NCBI GenBank assembly: GCA_002378665.1
Contig: DFSO01000094.1
Location: 134,574-148,775, forward strand
DNA length: 14,202 nt
Origin: Loktanella sp. UBA3435
GTDB taxonomy: Bacteria; Pseudomonadota; Alphaproteobacteria; Rhodobacterales; Rhodobacteraceae
Direction: 5' to 3'
Shown here: piece by piece, positions 7,425 to 13,556 of the stretch
Layout: the number at the start of each line of letters is the position of its first letter
How positions within the stretch are numbered: position 1 is the first letter of the stretch
Position numbers and translations under genes: made by a program
Notes under the pieces: model-generated
Database searches by the model: none
Seen by the model: only the letters and a program-made list of their open reading frames with translations
Told to the model about the DNA's origin: nothing

Positions 7425-8519
7425 ATGGCAGACGCGCTGATCGAACACCGCTTTCCATGCGAAACCTGCGGGTCGGACCTCCGATTTGACCCCGCATCGC
7501 ATCAGCTTGTCTGTGACCATTGTGGCAACCAACAAGTCATTGGCGGTACACGACAGTTGGCTAGCGGGATCAAAGAGCTCGATTTTCGCAGTGCAATTGC
7601 CAATACTTTAGACGCCGCAGAGATCGAAGAAACTCGCGTCGTGACCTGCCCCAATTGCGGGGCAACGACGGAATTCGACGAGACGACCCATTCCGCCGAA
7701 TGTCCGTTTTGTGCTACTCCCGTTGTTACCGACACGGGCCTGCACCGACATATTAAACCGCGTGGATTGCTCCCCTTTGCCCTTGATGAACCCTCCGCAC
7801 GCAAGGCGCTCACAGGATGGCTTGGCAGCCTATGGTTCGCGCCCAATGGCCTGATGGATTACGCTCGTAAGGGCCGCACAATGAACGGGATTTACGTCCC
7901 CTATTGGACCTTCGATGCCAACACCAAAAGCGCCTATGAGGGTCAGCGCGGCATGCATTACTACGAGACCAAAACCGTAATGCGCGATGGGAAACGCGAG
8001 CAAGTTCAGGTTCGCAAAACACGATGGTCACGCGCCTCTGGCCGCGTGGCGCGCTTCTTTGACGATGTGCTGGTGCTAGCGTCCAAGAGCCTGCCGAAAC
8101 GTTATACTGACGGGTTAGAGCCGTGGGACCTGTCTGCTCTGGAGCCCTATAAGCCCGAATATCTTGCTGGTTTCCGCGCCGAAGGCTATCAGGTTGAACT
8201 TGCCGATGGCTTTACTGAGGCGCGGCAATATATGGACCGCATGATCCTACGGGATATAAAATACGACATCGGCGGCGACGAACAACGCGTCAGCGACGTG
8301 CAAACCCAAATCGGCAATGTGACTTTCAAACATATCCTGCTGCCCGTCTGGCTCGCGGCCTATAAATATCGTGGGCGCACGTTTCGTTTTGTCGTGAATG
8401 GCCGCACCGGGCGGGTTCAAGGCGAACGACCCTATTCCGCGTGGAAAATTACTTTTGCGGTAATTATCGGACTAATTATTGCGCTTATCACTGGATATGT
8501 TATCGCTAACAACCAATAG
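7425..8519 (+). CDS. Double zinc-ribbon protein with C-terminal membrane anchor (YdjG-like)
   Basis: A 364-residue protein with two CxxC...CxxC zinc ribbons: Cys12/15/30/33 and Cys75/78/93/96. They resemble TFIIB-type or rubredoxin-like ribbons, although nothing suggests a transcription role. A central domain (about 110-330) rich in aromatic residues follows, with VPYWTFDANTKSAYEG and HILLPVWLAAYKYRGR, and one transmembrane helix near the C-terminus (about 342-361, FAVIIGLIIALITGYVIA). The order soluble domain, central domain, tail anchor matches B. subtilis YdjG, a partner of PspA and of the SPFH protein YdjI. The gene follows the SPFH gene by 16 bp, with GAGG overlapping that gene's stop codon, and probably acts with it at the membrane. 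Substrate or ligand is unknown. Confidence 0.8.
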   Translation: MADALIEHRFPCETCGSDLRFDPASHQLVCDHCGNQQVIGGTRQLASGIKELDFRSAIANTLDAAEIEETRVVTCPNCGATTEFDETTHSAECPFCATPVVTDTGLHRHIKPRGLLPFALDEPSARKALTGWLGSLWFAPNGLMDYARKGRTMNGIYVPYWTFDANTKSAYEGQRGMHYYETKTVMRDGKREQVQVRKTRWSRASGRVARFFDDVLVLASKSLPKRYTDGLEPWDLSALEPYKPEYLAGFRAEGYQVELADGFTEARQYMDRMILRDIKYDIGGDEQRVSDVQTQIGNVTFKHILLPVWLAAYKYRGRTFRFVVNGRTGRVQGERPYSAWKITFAVIIGLIIALITGYVIANNQ

Positions 8520-8523
8520 TCTT

Positions 8524-8528
8524 GGAGG
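8524..8528 (+). promoter_or_regulatory. Ribosome-binding site deciding the pfkB start
   Basis: GGAGG lies 5 bp before the ATG at 8534. The reading frame stays open upstream to a TTG at 8522, but a start there would place this sequence inside the coding region. The ATG also gives the family-typical opening MILCAGEALIDM. Confidence 0.75.
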
Positions 8529-8533
8529 TTGAG

Positions 8534-9439
8534 ATGATCCTTTGTGCGGGCGAAGCCCTGATTGATATGTTGCCACGCCAGTCTACGAGCGGCGAAAACG
8601 CGTTTGCCCCACTCGCAGGCGGATCGGTGTTCAACACCGCGATTGCCTTGGGTCGCTTGGATGCGCATGTGCAGTTCTTCTCGGGCCTGTCGTCGGATTT
8701 GTTCGGCGACGTATTGCGCGCCGAATTGACAGCATCAAAGGTCGACAGCAGCCCCGCCAGTATTAGCGACCGCCCGACGACCTTGGCATTCGTGAAATTG
8801 ACCAACGGCCACGCTTCCTATGCGTTTTACGACGAGAATACAGCAGGTCGCTTGATCACGGCAAACGACCTGCCAGAGGTCACTGCGGACGCGATTTTCT
8901 TTGGCGGGATCAGCCTTGTGGTCGAGCCCTGCGCCGCGGCCTACCAAGCGCTCATGCTGCGCGAGGCCCCTACCCGCGTGACTATGATCGACCCCAATAT
9001 CCGCCCGGGTTTCATCACCGACGAGGCTGCGTATCGCGCCCGCCTGACGTCCATGTTTGCCGTAGCGGACATCATGAAGACCTCTGACGAAGACCTTCAG
9101 TGGATCACAGGGGGCACAGACGCGTCAGTCTTGTTTGAGGGCACTTCGGTGCAAATCATCCTGCTCACGAAGGGGTCCGAGGGCGTCACTGTCCTGACCC
9201 GCGATGGCTCTGTTGATGTGCGCGCCGTCAAGGCGCAGGTCGTCGATACGGTTGGCGCAGGCGATACATTTAGCGCGGGATTCTTGGCCAATCTTGACGC
9301 ACGCGGCCTGCTCACCAAGGCGAAAATCGGTTCGGCAACGATGGAAGAGTTGACCCAAGCCGCCGCTTTCGGCGCCAAGGTCGCGGCGATCACCGTGTCG
9401 CGCGCAGGGGCAAATCCGCCTTGGGCGTCTGAGCTTTGA
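8534..9439 (+). CDS. PfkB-family carbohydrate kinase (fructokinase-like)
   Basis: The 301-residue protein is a ribokinase/PfkB sugar kinase. It opens with ILCAGEALIDML, has the glycine-rich substrate loop GGSVFNTAIALGRL (residues 29-42), an SGLSSDLFGD segment and DPNIRPGF (153-160), and ends with the ATP-site signature VVDTVGAGDTFSAGFL (237-251), in which Asp244 is the catalytic base. The family phosphorylates sugars such as fructose, 2-keto-3-deoxygluconate or ribose; the overall pattern is nearest to fructokinases, but the substrate cannot be fixed from sequence. It starts 14 bp after the zinc-ribbon gene and could be read with the module, although its metabolic role has no obvious link to it. 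The last bases overlap the TTG start of dtd. Confidence 0.87.
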   Translation: MILCAGEALIDMLPRQSTSGENAFAPLAGGSVFNTAIALGRLDAHVQFFSGLSSDLFGDVLRAELTASKVDSSPASISDRPTTLAFVKLTNGHASYAFYDENTAGRLITANDLPEVTADAIFFGGISLVVEPCAAAYQALMLREAPTRVTMIDPNIRPGFITDEAAYRARLTSMFAVADIMKTSDEDLQWITGGTDASVLFEGTSVQIILLTKGSEGVTVLTRDGSVDVRAVKAQVVDTVGAGDTFSAGFLANLDARGLLTKAKIGSATMEELTQAAAFGAKVAAITVSRAGANPPWASEL

Positions 9440-9873
9440 GGGCACTTGTTCAAAGGGCCAGCCATGCCAGTGTGACGGTTGATGGCGAGGTTGTGGGGCA
9501 GATTGATGAGGGGATGCTCATCTTCTTTTGTGCAATGCAGGGAGATGATGCGTCGAAGTCGGCGCAGCTTGCCGCCAAGATATCAAAATTGCGCATTTTT
9601 AAAGATGACGCGGGCAAGATGAACCTGTCCTTAAAAGACACAGGTGGAAGTGCCCTCATCGTGAGCCAATTCACCCTTGCGGCGGATGTTTCTCGCGGCA
9701 ACAGGCCTGGGTTTTCTTATGCGGCAGCGCCTGAAGATGGACGTGCGCTTTATGAGAATTTCATCGCCGATATGACCGCCCATGGCGTGCCAGTTGCCAC
9801 GGGCCGCTTTGGCGCTGAAATGGACGTAAGCCTTACAAACAAAGGCCCCAGCACGATCTGGTACGATATTTAA
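9436..9873 (+). CDS. dtd: D-aminoacyl-tRNA deacylase
   Basis: At 145 residues this has exactly the usual Dtd length. It removes D-amino acids (classically D-Tyr, and also Gly from tRNA-Ala) from mischarged tRNAs, protecting translation. The N-terminal MRALVQRASHASVTVDGE, the SQFTL motif (77-81) and the cross-subunit Gly-Pro motif (NKGPSTI, Gly137-Pro138) that enforces chirality are all present. The usual Asp after Asn in that last motif is Lys here. The start is a TTG (9436-9438) overlapping the pfkB stop as TTGA, so it depends on coupling to the upstream gene. Its stop overlaps the znuB stop on the other strand by 4 bp, leaving no room for a terminator between the two converging operons. Confidence 0.95.
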   Translation: MRALVQRASHASVTVDGEVVGQIDEGMLIFFCAMQGDDASKSAQLAAKISKLRIFKDDAGKMNLSLKDTGGSALIVSQFTLAADVSRGNRPGFSYAAAPEDGRALYENFIADMTAHGVPVATGRFGAEMDVSLTNKGPSTIWYDI

Positions 9874-10664
9874 GCGGCTCTTCTGACCAAGCTACTAACC
9901 GCGCCGAGAGCAAAAAACGCTGTTGCCACACAGATGATTGTGGGGCCGACAGGCGTATCGAGCAGCACCGATAGCCGCACGCCTCCAAAGGCCGCAAGCG
10001 CCGCGATACCGCTGGCCATGAACGCCATATGTTCAGGCGTTTTCGCGAAATTCCGCGCAGCTGCGGCAGGTATGATAAGCATGGCAGTTATCAAAAGAGC
10101 ACCTACAACTTTGATCGCGACGGCGACGACGGCGGCGAGGAGCAGCGTTAAAACAAGCTGTTCACGGCGCGGGTTCATGCCTGCGGCGTATGCTAGATCT
10201 GGGCTTAGCGTTGAGGTCAAAAGTGCTGTCCAATGCCGCCAAAGTACAAGCGCGACGACCACTGCGCCGATCCAGATAATGCCGAGATCGCCGCGTGTCA
10301 CGGTGAGCACATCGCCAAAGAGATAAGCGTCGAGGTTGATGCGTTGATTGGGGATCATCGTGACCGCGACAAGGCCGAGGGCCAATGCGCCATGGGACAA
10401 GACACCAAGGATTGTGTCGACGGATTGCCCTTTTCCTGAGAGTGCGAAAATCAGAACTGACATTAAAAAAGCAATAAAACCAACACCTAAGAAGATAGAC
10501 GTGCCAAAGAGAAGGGCCAGTGCGACACCTAAAATTGCCGCGTGGGCGGTCGCATCTCCGAAATAGGCCATCCGTCGCCAGACCACAAAACACCCCAAAG
10601 CGCCTGCGGAAATCGCGGTGCCGATGGCGGCCAGAGTGGCGCGGAGCATAAAATCGTCGAGCAT
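9870..10664 (-). CDS. znuB: Zinc ABC transporter permease ZnuB
   Basis: This 264-residue, strongly hydrophobic protein is the ABC-3-type permease of the high-affinity zinc importer, which moves Zn2+ handed over by ZnuA across the inner membrane. Seven to eight membrane spans are visible. The family features include WRRMAYFGDATAHAAILGVAL near the N-terminus, the NLDAYLFGDVLTV segment and the KVVGALLITAMLIIPAAAARNFA block thought to contact the ATPase. It is the last gene of the leftward zur-znuC-znuB run. Its ATG overlaps the znuC stop by one base (TAATG), so translation is probably coupled. It could transport Mn or Fe in other contexts, but the adjacent zur and znuA argue for zinc. Confidence 0.92.
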   Translation of the reverse strand: MLDDFMLRATLAAIGTAISAGALGCFVVWRRMAYFGDATAHAAILGVALALLFGTSIFLGVGFIAFLMSVLIFALSGKGQSVDTILGVLSHGALALGLVAVTMIPNQRINLDAYLFGDVLTVTRGDLGIIWIGAVVVALVLWRHWTALLTSTLSPDLAYAAGMNPRREQLVLTLLLAAVVAVAIKVVGALLITAMLIIPAAAARNFAKTPEHMAFMASGIAALAAFGGVRLSVLLDTPVGPTIICVATAFFALGAVSSLVRRAA

Positions 10665-11392
10665 TATTCTGCCGCCTCATGGTGGTGATGATGGTCGTGT
10701 TCGTGGCGATAAAGGGCCAATGCGCCGCCTGTGCCTGTGCCGAAAAGTTCGCGGTAGGCGGGGGCTGCGGACACAACATCTGGTGTCCCTTCACAGCAGA
10801 CGTGGCCGTTGAGGCAAATGACGCGATCAGAGGCGCTCATGACCACGTGTAACTCGTGGCTGACCATCAAAACAGCGCAGTTCAATTCCCGCCTAACTGC
10901 ATCAATTTGTTGATAAAAACGCGCTGATCCGGGTTGGTCGAGACCTTGGGTTGCCTCATCCAGCATAAGTACATCGGGGCGTCCTAAAATGGCGCGCGCG
11001 AGCAGCACCCGTTGGAACTGTCCACCCGATAAAGAGGCCATTTGTTGGCTGTGCACACCCTGTGCACCGGACGTGCACAGGGCGTGCACCGCGTCTTCGT
11101 CACTTACGGGCGTTGGCAGATCAAGAAAGCGGCGGACGGTCATCGGCATGGTCGGGTCGATATGCAGTTTTTGCGGCACGTAACCGATACGCAGACCATC
11201 CTTGCGGGTGACCTTGCCCTTCGTAGGCTTCAAAGCCCCAATGAGAACGCGCAGTAGCGTCGATTTGCCAGATCCGTTCGGGCCGACGATGGTGACGATC
11301 TCGCCCGCTTTGAGGGAGAGGTCGACGTTATGCAGCACAGTGTTGCGGCCATGTTTCGCGGTGATGCCCGTGGCGGAGAGGATCGCGGTCAT
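10664..11392 (-). CDS. znuC: Zinc ABC transporter ATP-binding protein ZnuC with His-rich tail
   Basis: The 242-residue ATPase powers the zinc importer. Walker A is GPNGSGKST (residues 37-45), the Q-loop lies in YVPQKL, the signature is LSGGQ (121-125), Walker B is VLMLDE (141-146) and the switch His is His179. The C-terminus is unusually His-rich: seven His among residues 230-238 (HEHDHHHHH). That suggests a cytoplasmic zinc-binding tail that might sense or buffer incoming zinc (inference). Residues 102-114 are encoded by the 11-bp GTGCAC repeat array described separately; protein length there looks normal for the family. The start overlaps the zur stop as ATGA, so the two are translationally coupled. 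Confidence 0.93.
   Translation of the reverse strand: MTAILSATGITAKHGRNTVLHNVDLSLKAGEIVTIVGPNGSGKSTLLRVLIGALKPTKGKVTRKDGLRIGYVPQKLHIDPTMPMTVRRFLDLPTPVSDEDAVHALCTSGAQGVHSQQMASLSGGQFQRVLLARAILGRPDVLMLDEATQGLDQPGSARFYQQIDAVRRELNCAVLMVSHELHVVMSASDRVICLNGHVCCEGTPDVVSAAPAYRELFGTGTGGALALYRHEHDHHHHHEAAE
11051..11089. repeat. Near-perfect 39-bp inverted repeat built of four GTGCAC units, inside znuC
   Basis: GTGCAC occurs at 11051, 11062, 11073 and 11084, each exactly 11 bp apart. The array also reads as an inverted repeat: arm 11051-11067 (GTGCACACCCTGTGCAC) and arm 11073-11089 (GTGCACAGGGCGTGCAC) match as reverse complements at 16 of 17 positions around a 5-bp spacer. The array lies within znuC, just before the ABC signature codons. 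The step of 11 is not a multiple of three, so protein-level selection alone does not explain it. In mRNA it would form a strong hairpin between zur and znuB. Confidence 0.85.
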
Positions 11393-11871
11393 GCCTGCGC
11401 TCCTGTTTGGCAGGACGGGCAGAGCCCTTCGGCCTCAATGACGGTTTGTTCGATTTGGAAGCCGCTGAGGGCAGCGGATGCGCCTAAGGAAGAACCTGCG
11501 GATTGCGCCTCGGCTACGGTGCCGCAAGCGCGACAAATCATGAAAGCGGGATCGTGTGCCGCCCCCGGATGGGCGCAGGCGATGAAGGCGTTGAGCCGTT
11601 CAATGCGGTGCACGAAGCCTTGGTCGACGAGAAAGGACAGTGCGCGGTAGGCTACGGGTGGTTTGGACCCTAAGCCTTCGGCGCTAAGCCGTTCTAGCAC
11701 ATCGTAGGCCCCCATCGCGGCATGGGTTTCGAGCAGGATTTCAAGCGACCGCTGGCGGACGGGCGTGAATTGCACGCCGCGCTCGGCGCAGATCGCGCGT
11801 GCGGACGTCATTGCTGACTGCACGCAGGTGCTATGGTCATGGGTAGCAAAGCCGAGTGGATCAGGAGACAT
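11389..11871 (-). CDS. zur: Fur-family zinc uptake regulator Zur
   Basis: The 160-residue protein belongs to the Fur family. It has an N-terminal winged helix (about residues 22-92, with FTPVRQRSLEILLE and KPPVAYRALSFLVDQGFVHRIE) and a C-terminal dimerisation domain. The structural zinc site is visible as CRAC (Cys113, Cys116) and CPSC (Cys151, Cys154), and regulatory-site residues include His88, Cys99 and His101 (ACAHPG). Its position with znuC and znuB and divergent from znuA makes it Zur rather than Fur. Zinc-bound Zur should repress both directions from the palindrome just upstream, including its own gene. The chosen ATG is 14 bp from that palindrome, and the preceding ribosome-binding site is weak. 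Confidence 0.92.
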   Translation of the reverse strand: MSPDPLGFATHDHSTCVQSAMTSARAICAERGVQFTPVRQRSLEILLETHAAMGAYDVLERLSAEGLGSKPPVAYRALSFLVDQGFVHRIERLNAFIACAHPGAAHDPAFMICRACGTVAEAQSAGSSLGASAALSGFQIEQTVIEAEGLCPSCQTGAQA

Positions 11872-11872
11872 C

Positions 11873-11903
11873 TTGCACTTTCTGTTATGTTATAACATAT
11901 ACT
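11873..11903 (+). promoter_or_regulatory. Candidate znuA promoter overlapped by the Zur operator
   Basis: A TTGCAC element at 11873-11878 resembles a -35 box. A TATACT at 11898-11903 (spacing 19), or CATATA at 11896-11901 (spacing 17), resembles a -10 box. The Zur palindrome fills the spacer and touches the -10, so bound repressor would exclude RNA polymerase. The positions fit transcription of znuA from about 25 bp upstream of its ATG. This is an eye call without scoring. Confidence 0.45.
11886..11899. promoter_or_regulatory. Zur-box operator between zur and znuA
   Basis: TATGTTATAACATA is a perfect 14-bp palindrome centred between 11892 and 11893, in the 63-bp gap between the divergent zur and znuA starts. 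It matches the core of the alphaproteobacterial Zur box (AT-rich, ATGTTATA...AACAT type). One such site can control both the zur-znuC-znuB and the znuA transcripts. Identification combines the palindrome, its place and known Zur sites; binding is not shown. Confidence 0.82.
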
Positions 11904-11934
11904 CTCTCAACGAGACCTAACACAAGTTGAAAAC

Positions 11935-12804
11935 ATGCGCCTGATTGCTGCCTTTGCCGCCCTGATTGCTACCTCTGCCGAAACGGCACCCAATGTGGTG
12001 ACGGATATCGCGCCTATTCATGGGTTGGTGAGTGAGGTGATGGGCGGCCTTGGCAGCCCTACCCTTTTGTTGCCCGCAAATGCCGACGCGCACCACTATA
12101 CGATGCGCCCTTCCGATGCGCAGGTCTTGGCGGATGCGGATGTGGTGATTTGGGTGGGTGCTGGGCTAACCCCTTGGTTAGAAGCGCCTTTGGATGCTTT
12201 GTCCCCTGACGCCACAAGGTTAGCCTTATTGCTAAGTGACGGTTGGACGCCGCGCGAATTGCATGACGGGGATGATCATGATCATGGGGTGATTGATCCG
12301 CATGCGTGGCTTGATCCTGCGGTTGCGTACGCCTGGTTGGGCACGATTGCGCAAGTGTTGGGTGCCGCTGATCCTGAGAATGCGGAGACCTATGCCGATA
12401 ACGCAGAGCGGGCGGCGGTGAGCAATGTGGAGCTAAGGTTGGATATTGCGGCCAAGATGGAGTCTTTAACAGGGCGCGGTGTGATTTGGCCGCATGATGC
12501 TTACGGGTATTTTGCGGATGCTTTTGGGGTGACCTCGATGGGGGCGATTTCGGATAGCGATGCGGCGGCACCTGGCCCTGCGCATATCGCGGAGTTGCGG
12601 AAAATGACGCAAAGTGGCGACGTGGTTTGCGTGGCTTTAGACCCAGAGGTGAACCCGTCTTGGGGCGATCTTTTGACCGAAGGAACGGACGTAAAGATCG
12701 CGCGGGTTGATCCGATTGGGGCAGATATTCCGCTGGGCGTTGGGCTCTATCCTGCGTTGATTTCGCAGCTGGCAGATCAGATTTCGGGCTGTCTGGCGGA
12801 ATAA
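11935..12804 (+). CDS. znuA: Zinc-binding periplasmic protein ZnuA
   Basis: This 289-residue cluster A-I solute-binding protein captures periplasmic Zn2+ for ZnuBC. A short signal peptide (MRLIAAFAALIATSA) suggests export with cleavage near residues 15-18. Ligand candidates are His53 or His54 (ADAHHYTMRPSD), His123 (DPHAWLDP) and His187 (WPHDAYGYF). The charged, His-containing loop HDGDDHDHG (110-118) is the typical zinc-acquiring loop, here short. Two Cys, in VVCVAL and near the C-terminus (SGCLAE), could form the disulfide known in E. coli ZnuA. It is transcribed alone, divergently from zur, under the palindromic operator. Zinc rather than manganese is inferred from the loop and the neighbours. 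Confidence 0.93.
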   Translation: MRLIAAFAALIATSAETAPNVVTDIAPIHGLVSEVMGGLGSPTLLLPANADAHHYTMRPSDAQVLADADVVIWVGAGLTPWLEAPLDALSPDATRLALLLSDGWTPRELHDGDDHDHGVIDPHAWLDPAVAYAWLGTIAQVLGAADPENAETYADNAERAAVSNVELRLDIAAKMESLTGRGVIWPHDAYGYFADAFGVTSMGAISDSDAAAPGPAHIAELRKMTQSGDVVCVALDPEVNPSWGDLLTEGTDVKIARVDPIGADIPLGVGLYPALISQLADQISGCLAE

Positions 12805-12834
12805 AAAACCCGCGCACCAAATATGGGACGCGGG
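12801..12834 (-). terminator. Rho-independent terminator of the fasciclin gene, shared with znuA
   Basis: A 6-bp GC stem (CCCGCG at 12809-12814 with CGCGGG at 12829-12834, 14-nt loop) is followed on the minus strand by a run of T (complement of the A tract 12803-12808). That is the layout of an intrinsic terminator for the leftward fasciclin gene, whose stop lies 35 bp away. On the plus strand the same hairpin lies just after the znuA stop but has only a weak T-rich tail, so it may end znuA transcripts less efficiently. Confidence 0.7.
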
Positions 12835-12868
12835 CAAAATTATTAGCTATATAACTGATAAGCCTCGC

Positions 12869-13441
12869 TTATTCCGCTGGCAACATCACTGTGTCGATCA
12901 CGTGGATCACGCCGTTGGACTGCATGACGTCCGCGATTGTGATATTGGCCACATTGCCGCGCTCGTCGGTCAGTGTAATTTTGTCACCCTCATATTTCGC
13001 CATCAATGTGCAACCGCCAAGTGTTGGGACTGGGTGCTCGCCGCCGTCGTCGTTGATCATGCCGCCAAGAGCGTCAGACAAAACGGCCTTGCCGACAACG
13101 TGGCAGGTCAGGACTTTGGTCAAGAATGCCTTGTTTTCTGGCAAGAGCAAGGCTGCGAGGGACTCTTCTGTGATTTTGCCGAACGCATCGTTGGTTGGCG
13201 CGAAAACTGTGAACGGGCCTTCGCCTGCCAAAGTGTCAACAAGACCAGCGGCTGTGACTGCGACCATGAGTGTTGTGTGATCGGCAGAGTTCACAGCGTT
13301 TTCAACGATGTTTTTGTCTGCAAACATTTCTGCGCCGCCGACCATCGGGTTTGCCATTGCGTGGCTTTCGGCAAATGCAGCGCTTGCACAGAAGGAAAGA
13401 ACAGCAGCAGTTACAGCGGAGATGAATGTCGATTTTGTCAT
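12869..13441 (-). CDS. Secreted fasciclin (FAS1)-domain protein
   Basis: The 190-residue protein starts with a clear signal peptide (MTKSTFISAVTAAVLSFCASAAFA, cleavage expected after AFA at residue 24) and contains one FAS1 domain (about 47-187). Motif H1 is FTVFAPTNDAF (77-87) and motif H2 is NGVIHVIDTVMLP (176-188). Two Cys (113 and 144) within the domain could pair in the periplasm. Bacterial single-FAS1 proteins are secreted or periplasmic and have been linked to adhesion and stress, but no defined reaction is known. It stands alone with its own terminator. An inverted repeat lies 70-87 bp upstream of its ATG. A link to the upstream TetR-family gene is possible but unproven. Confidence 0.9.
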   Translation of the reverse strand: MTKSTFISAVTAAVLSFCASAAFAESHAMANPMVGGAEMFADKNIVENAVNSADHTTLMVAVTAAGLVDTLAGEGPFTVFAPTNDAFGKITEESLAALLLPENKAFLTKVLTCHVVGKAVLSDALGGMINDDGGEHPVPTLGGCTLMAKYEGDKITLTDERGNVANITIADVMQSNGVIHVIDTVMLPAE

Positions 13442-13510
13442 TGTTTTGGTATCCCATTTGGTGTCGCCGCAAAGCCCCTTGCCTTGCGTTCGAATAAACC
13501 ACGCCGGAAT

Positions 13511-13528
13511 GCTGAAAAGAGTTTCAGC
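13511..13528. promoter_or_regulatory. Inverted repeat upstream of the fasciclin gene, possible operator
   Basis: GCTGAAA and TTTCAGC form 7-bp perfect arms around a 4-bp spacer in the 115-bp gap between the tetR-type gene and the fasciclin gene. No T tract follows on either strand, so a terminator is less likely than a protein-binding site. It could be bound by the TetR-family protein encoded next to it or by another regulator. I recognise no other signal in the gap. Confidence 0.4.
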
Positions 13529-13556
13529 GCATTACAAAATTATTTTCGGGGGCGTC

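Noticed and set aside
10162..10794. 210-residue minus-strand frame across the znuC/znuB junction
   Set aside because: It overlaps both znuC and znuB in another frame; those two have complete motifs and coupled starts, and this one has none.
11051..11089. GTGCAC array as an inserted mobile or REP element in znuC
   Set aside because: The encoded segment keeps the usual length before the ABC signature, so no insertion is evident. It is kept as a repeat of unknown role.
12059..12820. 253-residue open frame on the minus strand opposite znuA
   Set aside because: It is rich in Pro, His, Arg and Ser, resembles no family, and lies fully antisense to znuA, whose ligands and signal peptide are intact. 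It is a shadow of codon bias.
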